Shown piece after piece: positions 1-13,389 of a stretch of 64,000 nt of DNA. The notes under the pieces were generated by a model. That model made no database searches, was not told the origin of the DNA, and was given only the letters and a program-made list of their open reading frames with translations. Numbering within the stretch: the first letter of the stretch is position 1; each line of letters opens with the position of its first letter. The position numbers were made by a program, and so were the translations under genes. Source of the stretch: Phialocephala subalpina (Eukaryota > Ascomycota > Leotiomycetes > Helotiales > Mollisiaceae); contig FJOG01000015.1 of assembly GCA_900073065.1 (NCBI GenBank), forward strand, positions 753,791 to 817,790, written 5' to 3'.

Positions 1-2713
1 TCTTCTTTATAAATTTTTTTCTCCATATTTATTAAATTTTAATTATACTCGTTATTTATTTTATTTAATGGTATTTATTTTCCGAGAAAACCTTCCCTCG
101 TATATATTTATATATCTCGGCAAAGTTATTTCTATTTATATATATTACTCAAAAATATATAATTATCCGTCGAAATAATATTTTCTATTATAATAATACG
201 CGAAATTATATTGCCCACGAATATAGCGCGATTAAAGTCCGCGTATAACTTCAAAAGCTATTTGATATTAAAATTGGGTAGATTATCAACTTGTGAATAT
301 AAATACTTTCCGTTAACTTCTAATCCTTTTTACAAAGTTATCTATTCGTAGTTATCTCGTAAGCAAAAAAAACTATAAGACTATTTAAACTTTTTTATCG
401 AGCCTCGAAAAGGTTTAACGCAAGAACTTTTATATTATACTAAGAATAAGTATAATATAAACCCCTAAGTATTATTTAGTGGACTTCACGAGAAAAGTAT
501 TCTTATAAACGATTATAAGAATATTCTCATAATAATTAATAACTTCGGAATCGCGATATATTTGCCATATTTAAAGTAATTTATTTATAGTTATAATACT
601 CGTGAAATTCGTGCTTATCGAATTTATTTAATTTGGTAAATTCGGAATATTAATAAATCGTAACTTTTCTTATTTCCTTTTAAAGAGAAATTTAATAGAA
701 TTAAATATTATAATCGCGGTTTAATTGCTTTTTAATAGTATATTAAACGAAGATATATTAAATAATAATTAAATACATTTTATAATAACCGTAATTTTCC
801 TAGTTTTATTTCACTAATAATAAAAAATAAATTCTAATTATTTCGATTTATTGCGATTCGAGTGATATCGATAAAAAATCCTTTAGAAAACATGTAAAAA
901 TCTATTCGAGTAAAGTTTTATTGCGAGATATTCTTTAGGTAAAAATTATAAGAAAATATATTAAGAAAAAGTTAATAGATAATATCGATTGGAATATAAA
1001 GATACTCGTGGAAAGAGAACTCGAATTTGGAGGATAAATTAAAAGAGATAACCAATTACTTATTACAAGTAAATTATTTAATTTATCGTTCTAATTATAC
1101 TAATAAATAAAAGTTTTCGATACTAATAATATCCGAGATAAATTACGAAGTATTATACGAGACTATTTAATAGATAGAATAAATTTCTTCGAATTTGATT
1201 ATTAATTTTTATAGAAATAAAACAAATAGAATAATTAGATAATATTTTTTATAACGTAATTTAATTTCCCCCGTATTCTTTTATTACTTTTAAATAGAAT
1301 ATATTTTTAAATATTATATATATTAAGTTATACTTACGGCCATTAAATAATATTTACGAAAGAAAAATATTAAATATAAAAATAAGTATATATTTCATAA
1401 TTATATCTTTTTAATCCTAAAAACTTTTTTATCCCATTAAAGTAATATTCTTAGTATTTACCGAAAAGAAATTATCATGGGATTTCATTAACTTTAATTT
1501 TATTATCCTTTTTATATGGTTACTAATATCTTATTTTTTATAATTCTTTTATTCTTTTTATCCTCTCGAGGGATTTCTATTTCTTTATTATTCTTAGAAT
1601 TATATTTTTTTATATTTTATAGTAATATATTCTTCGAAAGAAAATAAATAATTTATTAAATTAATATTAATACTAATCGTATATATTAATCGAGTAATTA
1701 CTTATAATCTTTATTATAAATAATAATTACGATATATAATCCCTAGATTTATACGTAATATATCGATTATACTTGCAAATAATTAGAGCCATATTAATAC
1801 TATCGAATTATCCTAATTCGTAGGCTTTTTTAACTAAAGTATCTTTTCTCTTATTTATATTCTTATTCTTTCGTTTCTTTTTAATCCCCTCGTTATTACA
1901 TTTAATAATTTTAATATTTATTTTATATAAAATTTACTCCAATAATCGAAAAGTTTTCTTTATACTATTTAAGCGATTTAAGAGCCATCTTATTATTTAG
2001 GACTATATTTTATCAAGGACCCTTTATTATTAATAGTTGTCTTTAAAGACTCTCTTATATTAATAGCCAACAAGTGCACCAAAAAACTAGGCATAAGTAC
2101 CGAATTTGAACCTATGAAGGGATTTGATCAAGTCCTTTAAATCAATATGGGTAGGAGCCGCGTTTAGATCTCTCAATTCTAAGAATAATATCTATCCCTA
2201 CGTCTCGAAACGCATCGTATCACGAGATAAATTTATAGTTTTAGAATCATAAATTTTTTCTTAATTAGTCTACGAAATTATTACTAATATATTAATTTCT
2301 TTAATTATTTCTCCTTAAGAAGACCACTAAGTAATAAGAAAAAAACTATAATTGATTATACTATCGATCGTTTTAATCACGCTACTAATTACCGCTTCGA
2401 TAGTTCCCTTATATTTAATCGCCACAATTAGAATATCTTTGAAATTCGGAGTATATCGGGAGAGGTTCTATAAAGAAAGAATATAGCCCCAAGTTTTGAA
2501 GATACTTAGAGAGGAAAAGGATATGGTCCGGGAGTTACGCCGTGCGGAGGGAGTAATATAAATGCCCACATATTTTTAGTTGCATAGTAATGCCTAATTT
2601 AGCCTGGTTCAATATACGGTATTCAAGTCAGGCCTCGCTATATTTTACCGAGCCACGATTCTTAGGGCTGGTTATAACAATGGATAAACAAGTCCCCTTT
2701 ATTACCACTTGTA
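1..2713. other. AT-rich RIP-decayed block, no intact gene
   Basis: The sequence is almost entirely A/T with scattered CG dinucleotides and dense stop codons in all frames. No open frame of useful length survives. A slightly less AT-rich patch lies at about 2050-2700, just outside the left TIR of the mariner element. I could not assign a family to anything in this stretch. The composition fits repeats inactivated by RIP. Confidence 0.75.
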
Positions 2714-4048
2714 AGAGTTACGGCTATAGCTCGTGGCACACTTAAACGAGAATATCAAAATGATTCTTTATTTTCCAAAAAATTATAATTTCTTTGATTT
2801 CTTATAGTTTTCTTTGAAATTAAAACTATGTATTAATAAATAGTAATTAGTCCTTTTACTTCAATTAAATCTTCAAGTTTACAAGTTAATCTCTTAATAT
2901 AGTGCCTAAAGTCACGTGGGTCCACTTGATCCCAAAGCCTTTAAATCTCCCTATATAATGCCTCCTTAGAAGTTAATACAAATAAAAGCTTCTTTAATTC
3001 CTTTTTCATTTACTTCCAAACCTTCTTAATAACGTTCAAATCGGGTGAAGAAAGGGGCCAATTAAAGCCTCGAATACTATGCTAAAGCTTAGTAAGTCTC
3101 GCATATTCTTTATAAACCTTTACCTTATCTTCCATGAAGATATACTCCGGTTTAAGCTCGTAAAATAGGGGGAAAACAATAGGTTAAAGTATTTGATCAC
3201 GGTACACCCGTGAATTAACTCCTTTAGCCTCTTCCTCCTTCTCTAAGAAGACCAATAGAAACTTATAATCCTAGTTAATTGCTTCCCAGATTATAACCGA
3301 TAATCTTCCTAACTTATAAGTCGATCGAATATAGTTTAAATACCTCTTTTTATTTACTCTTCGAATTACTTAAACCCTCCCATTTTTCCTTAGCTCAAAA
3401 ATATACTCATTAGACTATATAACCTTTCTTTAATCCCCCCCTTCTTTTCTCGAGGTTACCCAGTCAAATGTCCCCTACCATCGATACTTATAAGCAAAAG
3501 CTAACCTCTTTTTAGCTTGTGCCCTTAAGATAAAGGGCTAAGGACATGCAATATACCATCGGTAACTTGCTTTGCGTAGTTCTCGGCGAATAATGCGTAC
3601 CGAAGCTTGAATATTAAGTAGCCTCCGAACTTGCTCAAAAGTCATGCGCCGAGAGTTAAAATTGCGGGATATTATTCTAATGATTTAGCGAATATCTTTT
3701 ATGGAAAGAAGCTTCTTTTAATAGGCTTTCCCTTTTCGAGTTCGTTTATTAAATCGGTCTTTGCAAATTCTTTTAGCGCTACTCCTAAGAACCTTTAACT
3801 CCTTGAAAATCTAACCCTAGGATTTTCTATCGCTTCGCGCTTATCGAACCCTAGCTAGTTTTAGGGTTTTCCAATTCTGGCCCGGTTTATATAAAGGAGA
3901 GGATAATGGAATGGGAGTCTCCATTTCAAATTTGAAGAGGTTTGGATTAATGGTTATGTTGCAATTGAGGTTTAAAAAGAGAGGGTCGGAAATTATAGTG
4001 GGGGTTGCAATCTCGCTTAAGTGTGCCACGAGCTGTGGCCCTAACTCT
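2714..4048 (-). mobile_element. Tc1/mariner element with intact TIRs, RIP-inactivated
   Basis: The ends are inverted repeats of about 38 bp: left starts AGAGTTACGGCTATAGCTCG at 2714, and its reverse complement with a few mismatches ends at 4048. Both are flanked by the dinucleotide TA (2712-2713 and 4049-4050), the target duplication expected for Tc1/mariner. The element is 1335 bp. The minus strand between the TIRs carries a decayed transposase. A non-RIP strip near 3850-4050 shows that mutation load is uneven along the element. Confidence 0.9.
2895..3790 (-). pseudogene. Tc1/mariner DDE transposase relic
   Basis: Reading the minus strand gives recognisable Tc1/mariner blocks in order. The N-terminal helix-turn-helix part has RRMTFEQVRRLL. 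Then come an AKKRLAFAYKYR block, a WSDE-like block read as *SNE with FELRKNGRV, a VIIWEAI block, FMEDKV for the catalytic Asp region, and WPLSSPDLNVIKKVW for the last catalytic block. Several Trp and Gln positions are now TAG/TAA, as C-to-T RIP would produce. The frame is otherwise largely preserved. It cannot encode an active transposase. Confidence 0.88.
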
Positions 4049-4384
4049 TACCTTCACTTCTCGACCTTCAACTACAGCGCAAGGCTTAAAAGGCTTGCGG
4101 CATTTTTTTAACGACGAATACCCTATCCCAGGATTCAGTATGGAGTGTACTGATGAAATGAGCGACATTGAAAGTCCTTTCACGTTGTGTCTGCCTCCGC
4201 TGCAAAAGCCTGCGCCACATTGCAGCCTGGTGGGCAGCGCTTACACCTCCCCATAATCGTCTGACGACCAGTCTTTTGACATCTGCTTCTATTCTGTCGA
4301 CTTTTAAATCGCAGTCCTTGCGCCGATATACCAAACGAGCCGCACGAGTCGCACTTGCAATGAGAACGTACCCGACCCTCGGCC

Positions 4385-7300
4385 ATGGCTTTCATACGCC
4401 TCTTGTAGCGCAAACCGGACGGCGAGATCATTTTTCGCGAACCTACTAGTGGCGATGTCCCTGCCTACGCAATACTCTCTCACACTTGGGGAAAGGAGGA
4501 GGTCATCTTGCAGGACATGGAAGCTGGCGCGGACATAACTAAGGTTGTGAGCAAGGCTAGGTGGAAGAAGATAGAGTTTTGCGCGCAGCAGGCTGCCGCT
4601 AATAGACTGTAATACTTCTAGGTAGATACTTGCTACATCGATAAAAAGAGTTCGACTAAGCTTAGCATAGCGATCAATTCCATGTTTAGGTGGTATCAGA
4701 ACGCTGCGCGCTACTACGTTTACTTTTCGGATGTCTCTAAGCCCGACGCCAAGGCAAATAATTAAAGGGCATGGGAAAAAGCCTTCAGGAAGAGTCGATA
4801 GTTCACTCGAGGCTAAACGCTTCAGGAGCTCATCGCACCAAGGCTAGTTGACTTTTTTAGCTTGGAAGGTAAACGACTTAAGAGCAAGTTATCGCTTGGG
4901 TCTAAGATATCCGAAATTATCGGCATCGCAAACAAAGCTCTCCAAAGTAATATATTATCGAATTTTAGCATCAAAGAGCGGAGATCTTAGGCAAAGCGCC
5001 GCAATACTAAGATTAAAAAGGATAAAATATATTACTTAATCGGGATCTTTAATATATTTATATTTCTAAATTACGGTAAAAGAAAGGACAAAGTATTCAA
5101 GCGATTAAAAGTTGAGATTTATACGCTATATAAGGGTAAGTTATTTACATAGATATACTAACTAAAGCAACGAAACGAAACTAACTAGTATAAGGGTCGA
5201 TTTCAAATAATTTTCAATCGGGTTTAATCTCGCTAGTTTCCCCTAGTTTACTCAATTCATTGCAAGGGAGAATAAGCTTATAGAAATACACGAGTTATTT
5301 CAAAGTTATAATAATCGATCTTATGTTATCCTATATAGTCTTAAGGATATAAGACTCAGCTGGCAATCATATATACCAAACAATACAAGGAGAAATATAT
5401 GGCGATCTTTTAATTAAACGCGAATAACGCGGATTCTCTTAAACTAAGCTTTCGGGATATTACTTAGTAAATGCTAAGGTATTATCTTTCAACTAATATA
5501 TTATCAAGCGTAAACCAAAACAAAGACCTTAATCAAATTATTAGTATAATCAAAGCTTAGTTTAATTGCCCGCAGAATATAAAGTGACTAATAATCTATG
5601 ATAATTTCGATAACCCTAAAATACTTAGTAATCCCGACGGCTCGGCAATCAATATACATTAATTCCTCCCTCGGTTTAATCACGGCTCGATTATCATCAC
5701 AATATGGTTATCGCAAGTCAAGTAAAGTAAATAAATTCATGTTCAGAAATTACAAGGTATTAGGGAAAATCTTGAGATTTTATTTAATATATTACGACGT
5801 AAAAGTATTAAAAAGAGTATATTGGTATAATTTGATAATAAGAGCAAAGATAATACTAATAAGGCAAATCCCGGTATTATAATATTTATCAAAGAATTAG
5901 ATAGCCTATTATTTACTTTATTCACGATAAGAGTATATCTCGAGTATATTACGATAAGCTTCTCGGATTATTTATAGTTATATAAGGCATCGTAGTTAAA
6001 GCTTCAAACGATAAATCCCCTATTAAATTCATATAAAAATCGTATATTATATATAATATAACAAATTACTTTTGATTAGATCTAATAGTAAAATAGAGCA
6101 TTAGTAAAATTACTCAAGCTATGGGTATATTTTGGTAGACAAGACCTAAGATTCGACTTCTTTCGACATATAAACTCTATAAACAAATCGATATAAAAGC
6201 TCAAAAAGAATAAACTGAATTTCAATGAGGCTATTCGTTTATTATATAATTTTGGGCTAATTAATCCAAATCGATTATCTTAGCAATAATTCGGGTCTAG
6301 AGAGTATAGCGTGCATAGCTATATATACTTATAAATGGTATTTATATTAAATAAAAAGTAGGATATAAAGTTTATACGATTGGTATTATCTTGTATCGCC
6401 TTAGAGATTCCTATGAGAAATAAAAGAAACTTATGGATATTATAGCGGTGGTTATTTCAATATACTACTAGGCAAGAGCGTTTTATCCTAAAAGGCAAAG
6501 TGAATCCAAAGGGAATAAAATAGATAATTAATAACTTAAATACTCTTTACGTCAATCAAAGCAAATTAGTAAAGGCGAAAGCAATATTCACTTAGGCGCT
6601 ATAAGGTTATAAGGAGGCACTTAGACCGAAGTATACATTGATACTCTTAACGGTTAATAACTTAGGCGCCCTTTATACCAATTAAAGTAAGCTAATAAAA
6701 GTGGAGGCCATATATACTCGAGTGTTATAAGGTTACGAGAAGGTACTTAGATCGAAATACGCATTAATATTCGATATAATTAATAACTTAAATAACTTTT
6801 ATAAGAATTAAAGCAAGCTAACAAAAGCGGAGACAATATATACTCGGGCGCTATAAGGCTACGAGGAGGTACTTGGATCAAAGTATATATTAATACTTTT
6901 AACGATTAATAATTTAAATACTTTTTATACTAATTAAAATAAATTGGTAAAAGCGAAAACCATATATACTCGGGCGCTATAAGGTTACAAGAAGACACTT
7001 AGACCGAAGTATATATCGATACTCGATATAATTAATAACCTAAGTAATTTTTATATCGATTAAAGTAAACTAATAGAAGTAAAGATAATATATACTCGGG
7101 CGTTATAAAGTAAAAAGGAAACACTTGGATCGAAGTATATATCGATATTCAATACGATTAATAACTTAGGTAACCTTTATAAAAATTAAGGTAAACTAAT
7201 AGAAATAAAAGCGATATATACTCGAGTATTATAAGGCTTCGAAGAATTACTTAAATCGAAGTATATATCGATACTCGATATAATTAACAATTTAAGCGCT

Positions 7301-8039
7301 TTTTATACTAACCAAAGCAAGTTGATAAAAGCAGAGACTATATATACTCGGGTGTTATAAGGCTTCGAGGAGTTATTTAGATCGAAGTATATATTAATAT
7401 TCGATACGATTAATAATTTAAGTACTCTTTATATCGACCAAAGTAAATTAGTAGAAATGGAGATTATATATACTCGGGTATTATAAAGCAAAGAAAATAC
7501 ACTTAGATCGAAATATATATCGATACTTAATATAATTAATAACTTAAGTAACTTTTACGCGAATTAAAGCAAACTAGTAAAAGCGAAAACTATATATACT
7601 CGAGCGCTATAAAACTATAAAGAGGTACTTAAACCGAAGTATATATTAATACTTTTAATAGTTAATAACTTAAGTTTACTTTACGCTAATTAAAACGAGT
7701 TAGCGAAAACGGAGGCTATATATACTCGAGCGTTATAAGGCCAAAAAGAACGCACTTAGACCAAAGTATATATCGATACTTAGTACGGTTAATAACTTAG
7801 GCAACCTTTACGCGAACCAAGGCAAGTTAACGAAGGCGGAGGCCATGTATACTCGGGCGCTACAAAGCTACAAGGAGGTACTTAGTCCTGAAATTTTGCA
7901 CTCGTATTTATCGGCTTTGAATATTATATTTGCCTTTAGTAACCTCTTTACGCGAACAGGTCGGAAAGACATGGCCAAGGAAATATACAATTGGGTATTA
8001 TCTGGATATATAACCGTTCAAAGATCCTCCTCGAAATAA
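4385..8039 (+). pseudogene. HET-NB-ARC-TPR NLR-type gene relic
   Basis: The ATG at 4385 is followed by a HET domain with PAYAILSHTWGKEEV, a DTCYIDK block, SMFRWYQNA, and an FTRG*TLQELIAP block. Around 5040 comes the GIFNIFIFLNYGK block that usually closes the HET region. A degenerate P-loop (KTQLAI) follows at about 5350 and marks the NB-ARC domain. From about 6585 to 7970 there are eleven TPR units with an exact 126-nt (42-residue) period, each carrying IYTRAL-GY-E-L-K. The last unit runs into an open frame ending at 8039. Stops sit at expected Q and W codons (the first TAG is seven codons in). The HET end is mildly mutated and the TPR array heavily. Such proteins act in allorecognition; this copy is dead. 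Confidence 0.88.
6585..7970 (+). repeat. 126-bp tandem repeat array encoding TPR units
   Basis: The anchor TATATACTCGGGCG with variants recurs at about 6711, 6837, 6963, 7089, 7215, 7341, 7467, 7593, 7719 and 7845, with one more degenerate unit at about 6585. The spacing is exactly 126 bp. Each unit encodes one TPR of 42 residues. The 3' units keep more GC and the inner units are more AT-rich. Confidence 0.92.
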
Positions 8040-10120
8040 TATAAATAGTTTGAAAATCGATTCTAAGTATTACAAGTTATGTTTATTTAATCGAAAATAT
8101 ACCAAGATGAGTTTATTAAATAGGAGCATTAAAATCGATATCTTTTAAATAAAAACTCCGTAAGCTAGAAATGCGGCTAAGTATTAAATAAATTATAATT
8201 AAATATAAAAACTTCTTTTCACAACTTTATTATTTTAATTATTCGTAAGAATAATAAATTAGAAATTACGTTTAATTTCTGGTTTAGAATCGAGTATAAC
8301 CTATATTATAAGCCTATAAGTATCCTATAATTATATTAAAGCAAATATATATTAGTAAATATATGGTTTACCCAATATAATTTCTATTAATTAAATATAT
8401 ATATTACTTTTAATCGTTTTATATATAGTTATTCTTATTATCATTATCATATTATTATTTATTTGAGTTATTATTAACGTCTTCGCTAGTTTATTACAAG
8501 TTTAAGCATATTGATAATATGCTCCTCTTAGTACTCTTGTAACCCTTATAGACCTTATTATCGATAAGGCCATTTATGAATTCCTTAGCGATCTATTTAC
8601 CTTTGAGAGAAATGGATTCCCCTTAAGCGATTTTGTTAACCGCGTACAAAGGCTAATTTTTACTATTAGAAAATATAGGGAAACGGGAATTTTCGATAGA
8701 AATTCGATATATATAGTTATAAAAACCCTTATATTTTACTAACTATAGATTTTATTATAGAAATATAATAAATTTACCAAGATTACTATAATTACAATAT
8801 AATTAACCAGGATTCTTAATCTCTTGATTAAAGGAAATATTAGCCTATATAATAATATCGTATAATATAATACGCTTTAATCGCCACAAGAATAATAATA
8901 GCTTTTTAGTATTATAATAAAACTTGGATATTTATATCTAATTATTCTATGAGTTTAAAAAGTGAAAAAACTTAATAATAATATTGTAAATCGAGGGATC
9001 TTATTATAATATAAAAGGAAGCTCTTTATAAATTCAAGGGATAATAATAACGTGATAATAAATTTCGGAATTAATAGGTTAAAAGTATTCGAGAGAGGGA
9101 TATAATATAATTAAAATAAAAATAAATAGAAATTTTAATGCGTTCACAGATTTAAAGTCGCCTAACTCGAAGTACCTATGGTTTATCTTGTTACAAGGTG
9201 TATCTCGGGACGTAGGGACAAACGTTAAACTTCGCGCAATCAATTTCCTCCTTATGATTACGCGGTTCTAATTTGCCTCGTTTTGCATAGTTCGTCCTTC
9301 CGATTATATTTGAGAAGAGGCCCTTCCTACGATTAACCTTTTTCCGTATGATATCGATACTTAATACTAAGAGACGTACTTTGCACGTTTATTGATATCT
9401 TTTGTATTATTGAACCATATAGTTTCCCGTAGATTTTTCGTAATAAAAAGGCTTTATAATATTAATAATTATAATAGATTTCATTTATACAATTATAGTT
9501 TATAATTTTCAAATAAACGATTTTTTTATTTTTAATTAAATAATTCTTTAAAATGAGTAAATTATCTACGAATTCATTTTACTTGGATAAGAGTTTTTAT
9601 TAATAATTTATTATAATACTTAATTATTTCATCGAGTTTCGTCGTCTCGCGGATATATACGAAAAAGTAAAATATATTGAAATTGGAGTATAAAATATAG
9701 GTTGCAAAATACGTAGAAATCGCAAAGAAAAAGAAAAAGGGAAGTTAAGAGTACTTTTAGTAACTCTAAGGGTATAAAAGAGGAGCGAGATATATTGAGA
9801 GAAGAATTAAAGAAAGTGATAAAAAGATATAAAAAGATAAAGAAAAATGGTAATCGAATCGCAAGAGAATTAAATAAAGCTATAATATAAATTCAAATAG
9901 TAGATAAAGAAAAGGAAGCAATTTTGCAAGCTTATTATGCAAAGAATATAATTTTTGGGGGGTGAAGGAGTAAGGGGGAAACAATAGTTACTTGAAGTAA
10001 ATTAAGGGTCGATCTCAAAAATTGCGGGGTAAAGTGCGACTGACGTTTGTGTTGAAATAGTGGCGTGAAAGTCATTATCATCCAAGGTTTCGAATGTCTC
10101 TATATTCATTAATTCCAGCT
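8040..10120. other. AT-rich RIP block with an unidentified coding relic
   Basis: No intact gene is present. Around 8530-8750 on the plus strand one frame stays open for about 70 codons (motifs FLSDLFTFERNGFPL and DFVNRVQRLIF) despite the AT-rich context, so it is probably a remnant of a real or transposon gene. I do not recognise the family. A second less mutated patch lies at 9140-9400. The rest is RIP-type sequence. Confidence 0.5.
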
Positions 10121-10689
10121 CATTTTAATGCGAGGCTTTACATTTCATGGGAGGATGGCATTCCACCTGCGATTCTACTTGCTACGCCCACTACTAGTTA
10201 TCACTATTGAGTCTCCATTGCATCTCTCAATCGGTAGCGGCCATAGCTATTCCTTTTTCAGCTTTTTGCCTATAGATTATATGCAACGGTATATGAATTT
10301 AAACCCGCTCATCCGTATACCCATTTTTCACCTCCACCCATCGCCTGTTTTTGTCTCCACTTTAGGCCCTAGTCATCGGCCCCAGCGCAATCGTTTGAGC
10401 ATTATCAAAGTAGGATCGCCCTCTTATGCAACCCTACCGCCTTATTCTTCGGCCACCTACCTATCGGTACGTGGAAGATTCTTATCGTTACGTTGATGAA
10501 TTTTGCATTACGCATTATGTCGGCTAGCAGTATTGTCGCGTCGGAAGTTGACACTTAAGCTGGCGCGTCCATCACTAACGAGGCCATCCCATATGTTGAT
10601 TTTGTCGTCTTCACCGTTCTCGCGTTCCGCGTTAGCTGATTCGGCGAAAAGACACCGACGAACAAGTAGAAGCTGGGTAATGATTGAAA

Positions 10690-11030
10690 GACTTATCACG
10701 GCTTCGGTGCAGAACCGGATTCCAAAGATGGCAAGGGTTGGACGCCACTGTTGTACGCCGCGGAGAGAGGTCACACGGCGGTAGTAGAAGTACTGCTCGA
10801 GAAGGCCAATATCAACGCCCAAGACATGATTAGAGCGACGGCGTTGCACTGGGTGGCGCGGAATAGACATAGAACAATAATATTACTTCTATTGAAGAAC
10901 GCAGCTGACATTGAAGCGAGAGACGAAAGTAGTGGTACACTATTAGCCTAGGCAATTAAAGGCGGCTTCGAAACGGGCATCAAAATATTGCTCGTAAAAT
11001 CCTCGGAAATAAACTACTAGTATAAGCCCG
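10690..11030 (+). pseudogene. Ankyrin-repeat gene fragment
   Basis: The frame reads GKGWTPLLYAAERGHTAVV followed by EVLLEKANINAQD and a second unit with TALHWVARNRHRTIILLLLK and NAADIEARD. These are two canonical ankyrin repeats. A third unit (IKGGFETGIKILLVKSSEIN) follows a TAG at about 10,949, then the frame dissolves into AT-rich sequence. No start or upstream domain can be assigned. The island 10,120-10,960 is much less AT-rich than its surroundings. Confidence 0.7.
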
Positions 11031-11097
11031 TGAGTACATCGAAGCCTAAAATAGGCAAATCTCTCTATCGACTCGATAACTAACGATGCCTTCTTTG

Positions 11098-11410
11098 GTT
11101 ATTATAAGTTATAAATGAACCCGAGTCGTATTAAATTAAATTAAATCGATTATTAATATTATTTTCTTTAATTATTATAAAAAGTAAATAAATCCGAGTT
11201 ATATTAAATTGAGTTAAATCGATTATTAATATTATTTTCTTTAGTTATTATAGCTCGTAAATAAACTCGAGCTATATTAAATTGAATCGATTATTAATAT
11301 TATTTTCTTTAATTATTATAAGAAGTAAATAAATTTAAATCGCGTTAAATTAAATTGAATTAATTATTAATATTATTTTCTTTAGTTATTATAATTTGTA
11401 AGTAAACTTA
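11098..11410. repeat. Imperfect AT-rich tandem repeat, about 70-bp unit
   Basis: Four copies share the core ATTAATATTATTTTCTTTA, with the segment ATTATTTTC at 11,158, 11,231, 11,299 and 11,372. The period is therefore 68-73 bp. Units differ mainly by C/T and G/A, so RIP has acted on an older tandem array. No coding potential is seen. Confidence 0.8.
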
Positions 11411-12291
11411 ATCGATTCTTAGTAAGAATATTCATTTAATAATATTAAATATTATTTATACGAATTATAAAGAAAAGAAATAAAACTATTATTAATTTAT
11501 TACTCGAGAAAAGTATTACGCCGAACTCCGCGAATATATATAATCGATCGCTTTTATCACTGGTTAAGGCTAAGGGAAACGTAATTATTATTAAATTATT
11601 AGAATTATATAAAAAGTTTTAATAATATTATCTTTTTAAATATTATCGATAAATATTGAACGATAACCGCCAATTACCCCGAGATTACTAAATCCATCGA
11701 AATGGGCTAATATAATTAAGGAAAAGGAGATTGTTTGATATTTGCGTATATAATAAAAGGAGAGTAAATCGTTAAAATTATTACGACGTTTCGAATACAA
11801 AATACGATACCCCTTCTCTCGAGAATTATCACATAACTATATTTATTTATATATTGCTTATTATAAGCGATAAACAAAGAATATTAATTACTTGTAATAA
11901 GGACTTAATATATTCGATATAATTCTATAGAAAGATACTTTGCCGCGTATAAAAAAGTCTTTGAAACCCCTTTTTCCGTACAAAGAATCATAATTCAAAT
12001 GGGATTTATAATATTTTATTACGTGATCTAATAACGGAAAGAGGAATTTTCGTTTCGTATTTAGAAAAAAAATAAGAATTAAACATTGAAATTTAAATTT
12101 AATTCGTTAATTATACTTATTAATATAATAATTTAAAGTTTTTTTAATATCCTTTAATTTTATCTCGAATAACGAGATTTAAATATAAAACGCTATATAA
12201 AAGTAAATAACTTCTTAGTACCCCCAAGGAAAAGAGTTTATATTCTAAAAGAATAATATCGAAAACAAATAGTTTATAACGCTTATAAACT

Positions 12292-12710
12292 TAATAGAAT
12301 TCTATTAGGTCAAATTCATATAAAGGGTTTCCCGGAAATATCTTAGAAATTAAGAAGTCTAATAGAATTCTATTAGTCTTCTGTACGCTCAGTAGAAGTC
12401 TACCGGTGTTTGTGATGCAAAGTCGAACTTCACGTTCCCTGGTTTTCAAGTGCCAAACTAAGTTACGCCACTCCCATTTCTTGGCATGCAAATGTCGGTC
12501 ATCACAAAGACCAGCAGGTTTTTACTGAACTTGTAAAGACCAATAGAATTCTATTAGGCTTTGCCCTCCCATTTCTCGGTTATTATACAAGTTCATATTA
12601 TAAAGCAGATTTCTATTGAACTTATAAAGACCAATAGAATCCTACTAGGCTTTGCCCTTCCCATTTCTCGGTTACGTTTACTCATTCTATCAATAGTACT
12701 CTATTAGAGC
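12292..12710. repeat. Repeat cluster built around the palindrome TAATAGAATTCTATTA
   Basis: The 16-bp perfect palindrome TAATAGAATTCTATTA is at 12,292-12,307 and 12,360-12,375. A near-identical copy is at 12,541-12,557, and degenerate ones are at about 12,632 and 12,691. The segments 12,515-12,585 and 12,605-12,675 are also a direct duplication with a 90-bp offset (shared GGCTTTGCCC and CCCATTTCTCGGTTA). This patch is less AT-rich than its surroundings. Confidence 0.75.
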
Positions 12711-13389
12711 TTTCCGTATCCCAGTATTCATGTGCTAAATAATAAATACCAATTAGACGATATACTTCGTAAAGTTTTCAAACTAATTAAAGTCTCAGAA
12801 ATTATATATAAGTAAATTTGTTGATTGCGAGATAACTAAGAACGTTTACTTATAATTAGAACTTATTTTAATGTTATAATTAAACTCAAAAAACATTTAA
12901 TTAAGAAACGATTAAATTCGAAGGATTTAAAATACGATTAATAAATAAAAAAATTTTAAACGCTAGAAATCGCACGGTAAAAATATTTGCTAAGAACCCA
13001 AATTAATACTAGCCAATTAAAGAATTTATTTTAAGAAATTTATTTTCTTTACTTTGGAAGATAATTAATTAATTCGTAAATAATATTTATTACGCGTTTG
13101 TTTACTTTTTAAAAATCGTAAGTAAAACAAGGAATTTAAAGAATTTCCAGGAAACTTTTTTAATATATTATTTGTATTAATAGATTTTTATTATTAGAAC
13201 GAGGATTATTACGAGTTATATAATTACTAAAAATATTAAGGAAAAGAAGTAAACGAAAATCCAAATTCGAATATTCGATTTTAATTTTAAATATATATTT
13301 AAAAAAGAATTAAAAACGAATAATTACGTAATATAAAGCAATATAATACTAACGCCAATTCCAATACCCTTAACCATAAGAAAACGAGG

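Noticed and set aside
10128..10870. Overlapping 90-120 codon frames on both strands near the ankyrin relic
   Set aside because: No domain is seen; the ankyrin frame on the plus strand explains the coding signal on the right, and the left part stays unassigned.
11098..11410. CRISPR-like array
   Set aside because: Units are long imperfect AT-rich tandem repeats without unique spacers, and this is a fungal nuclear sequence.
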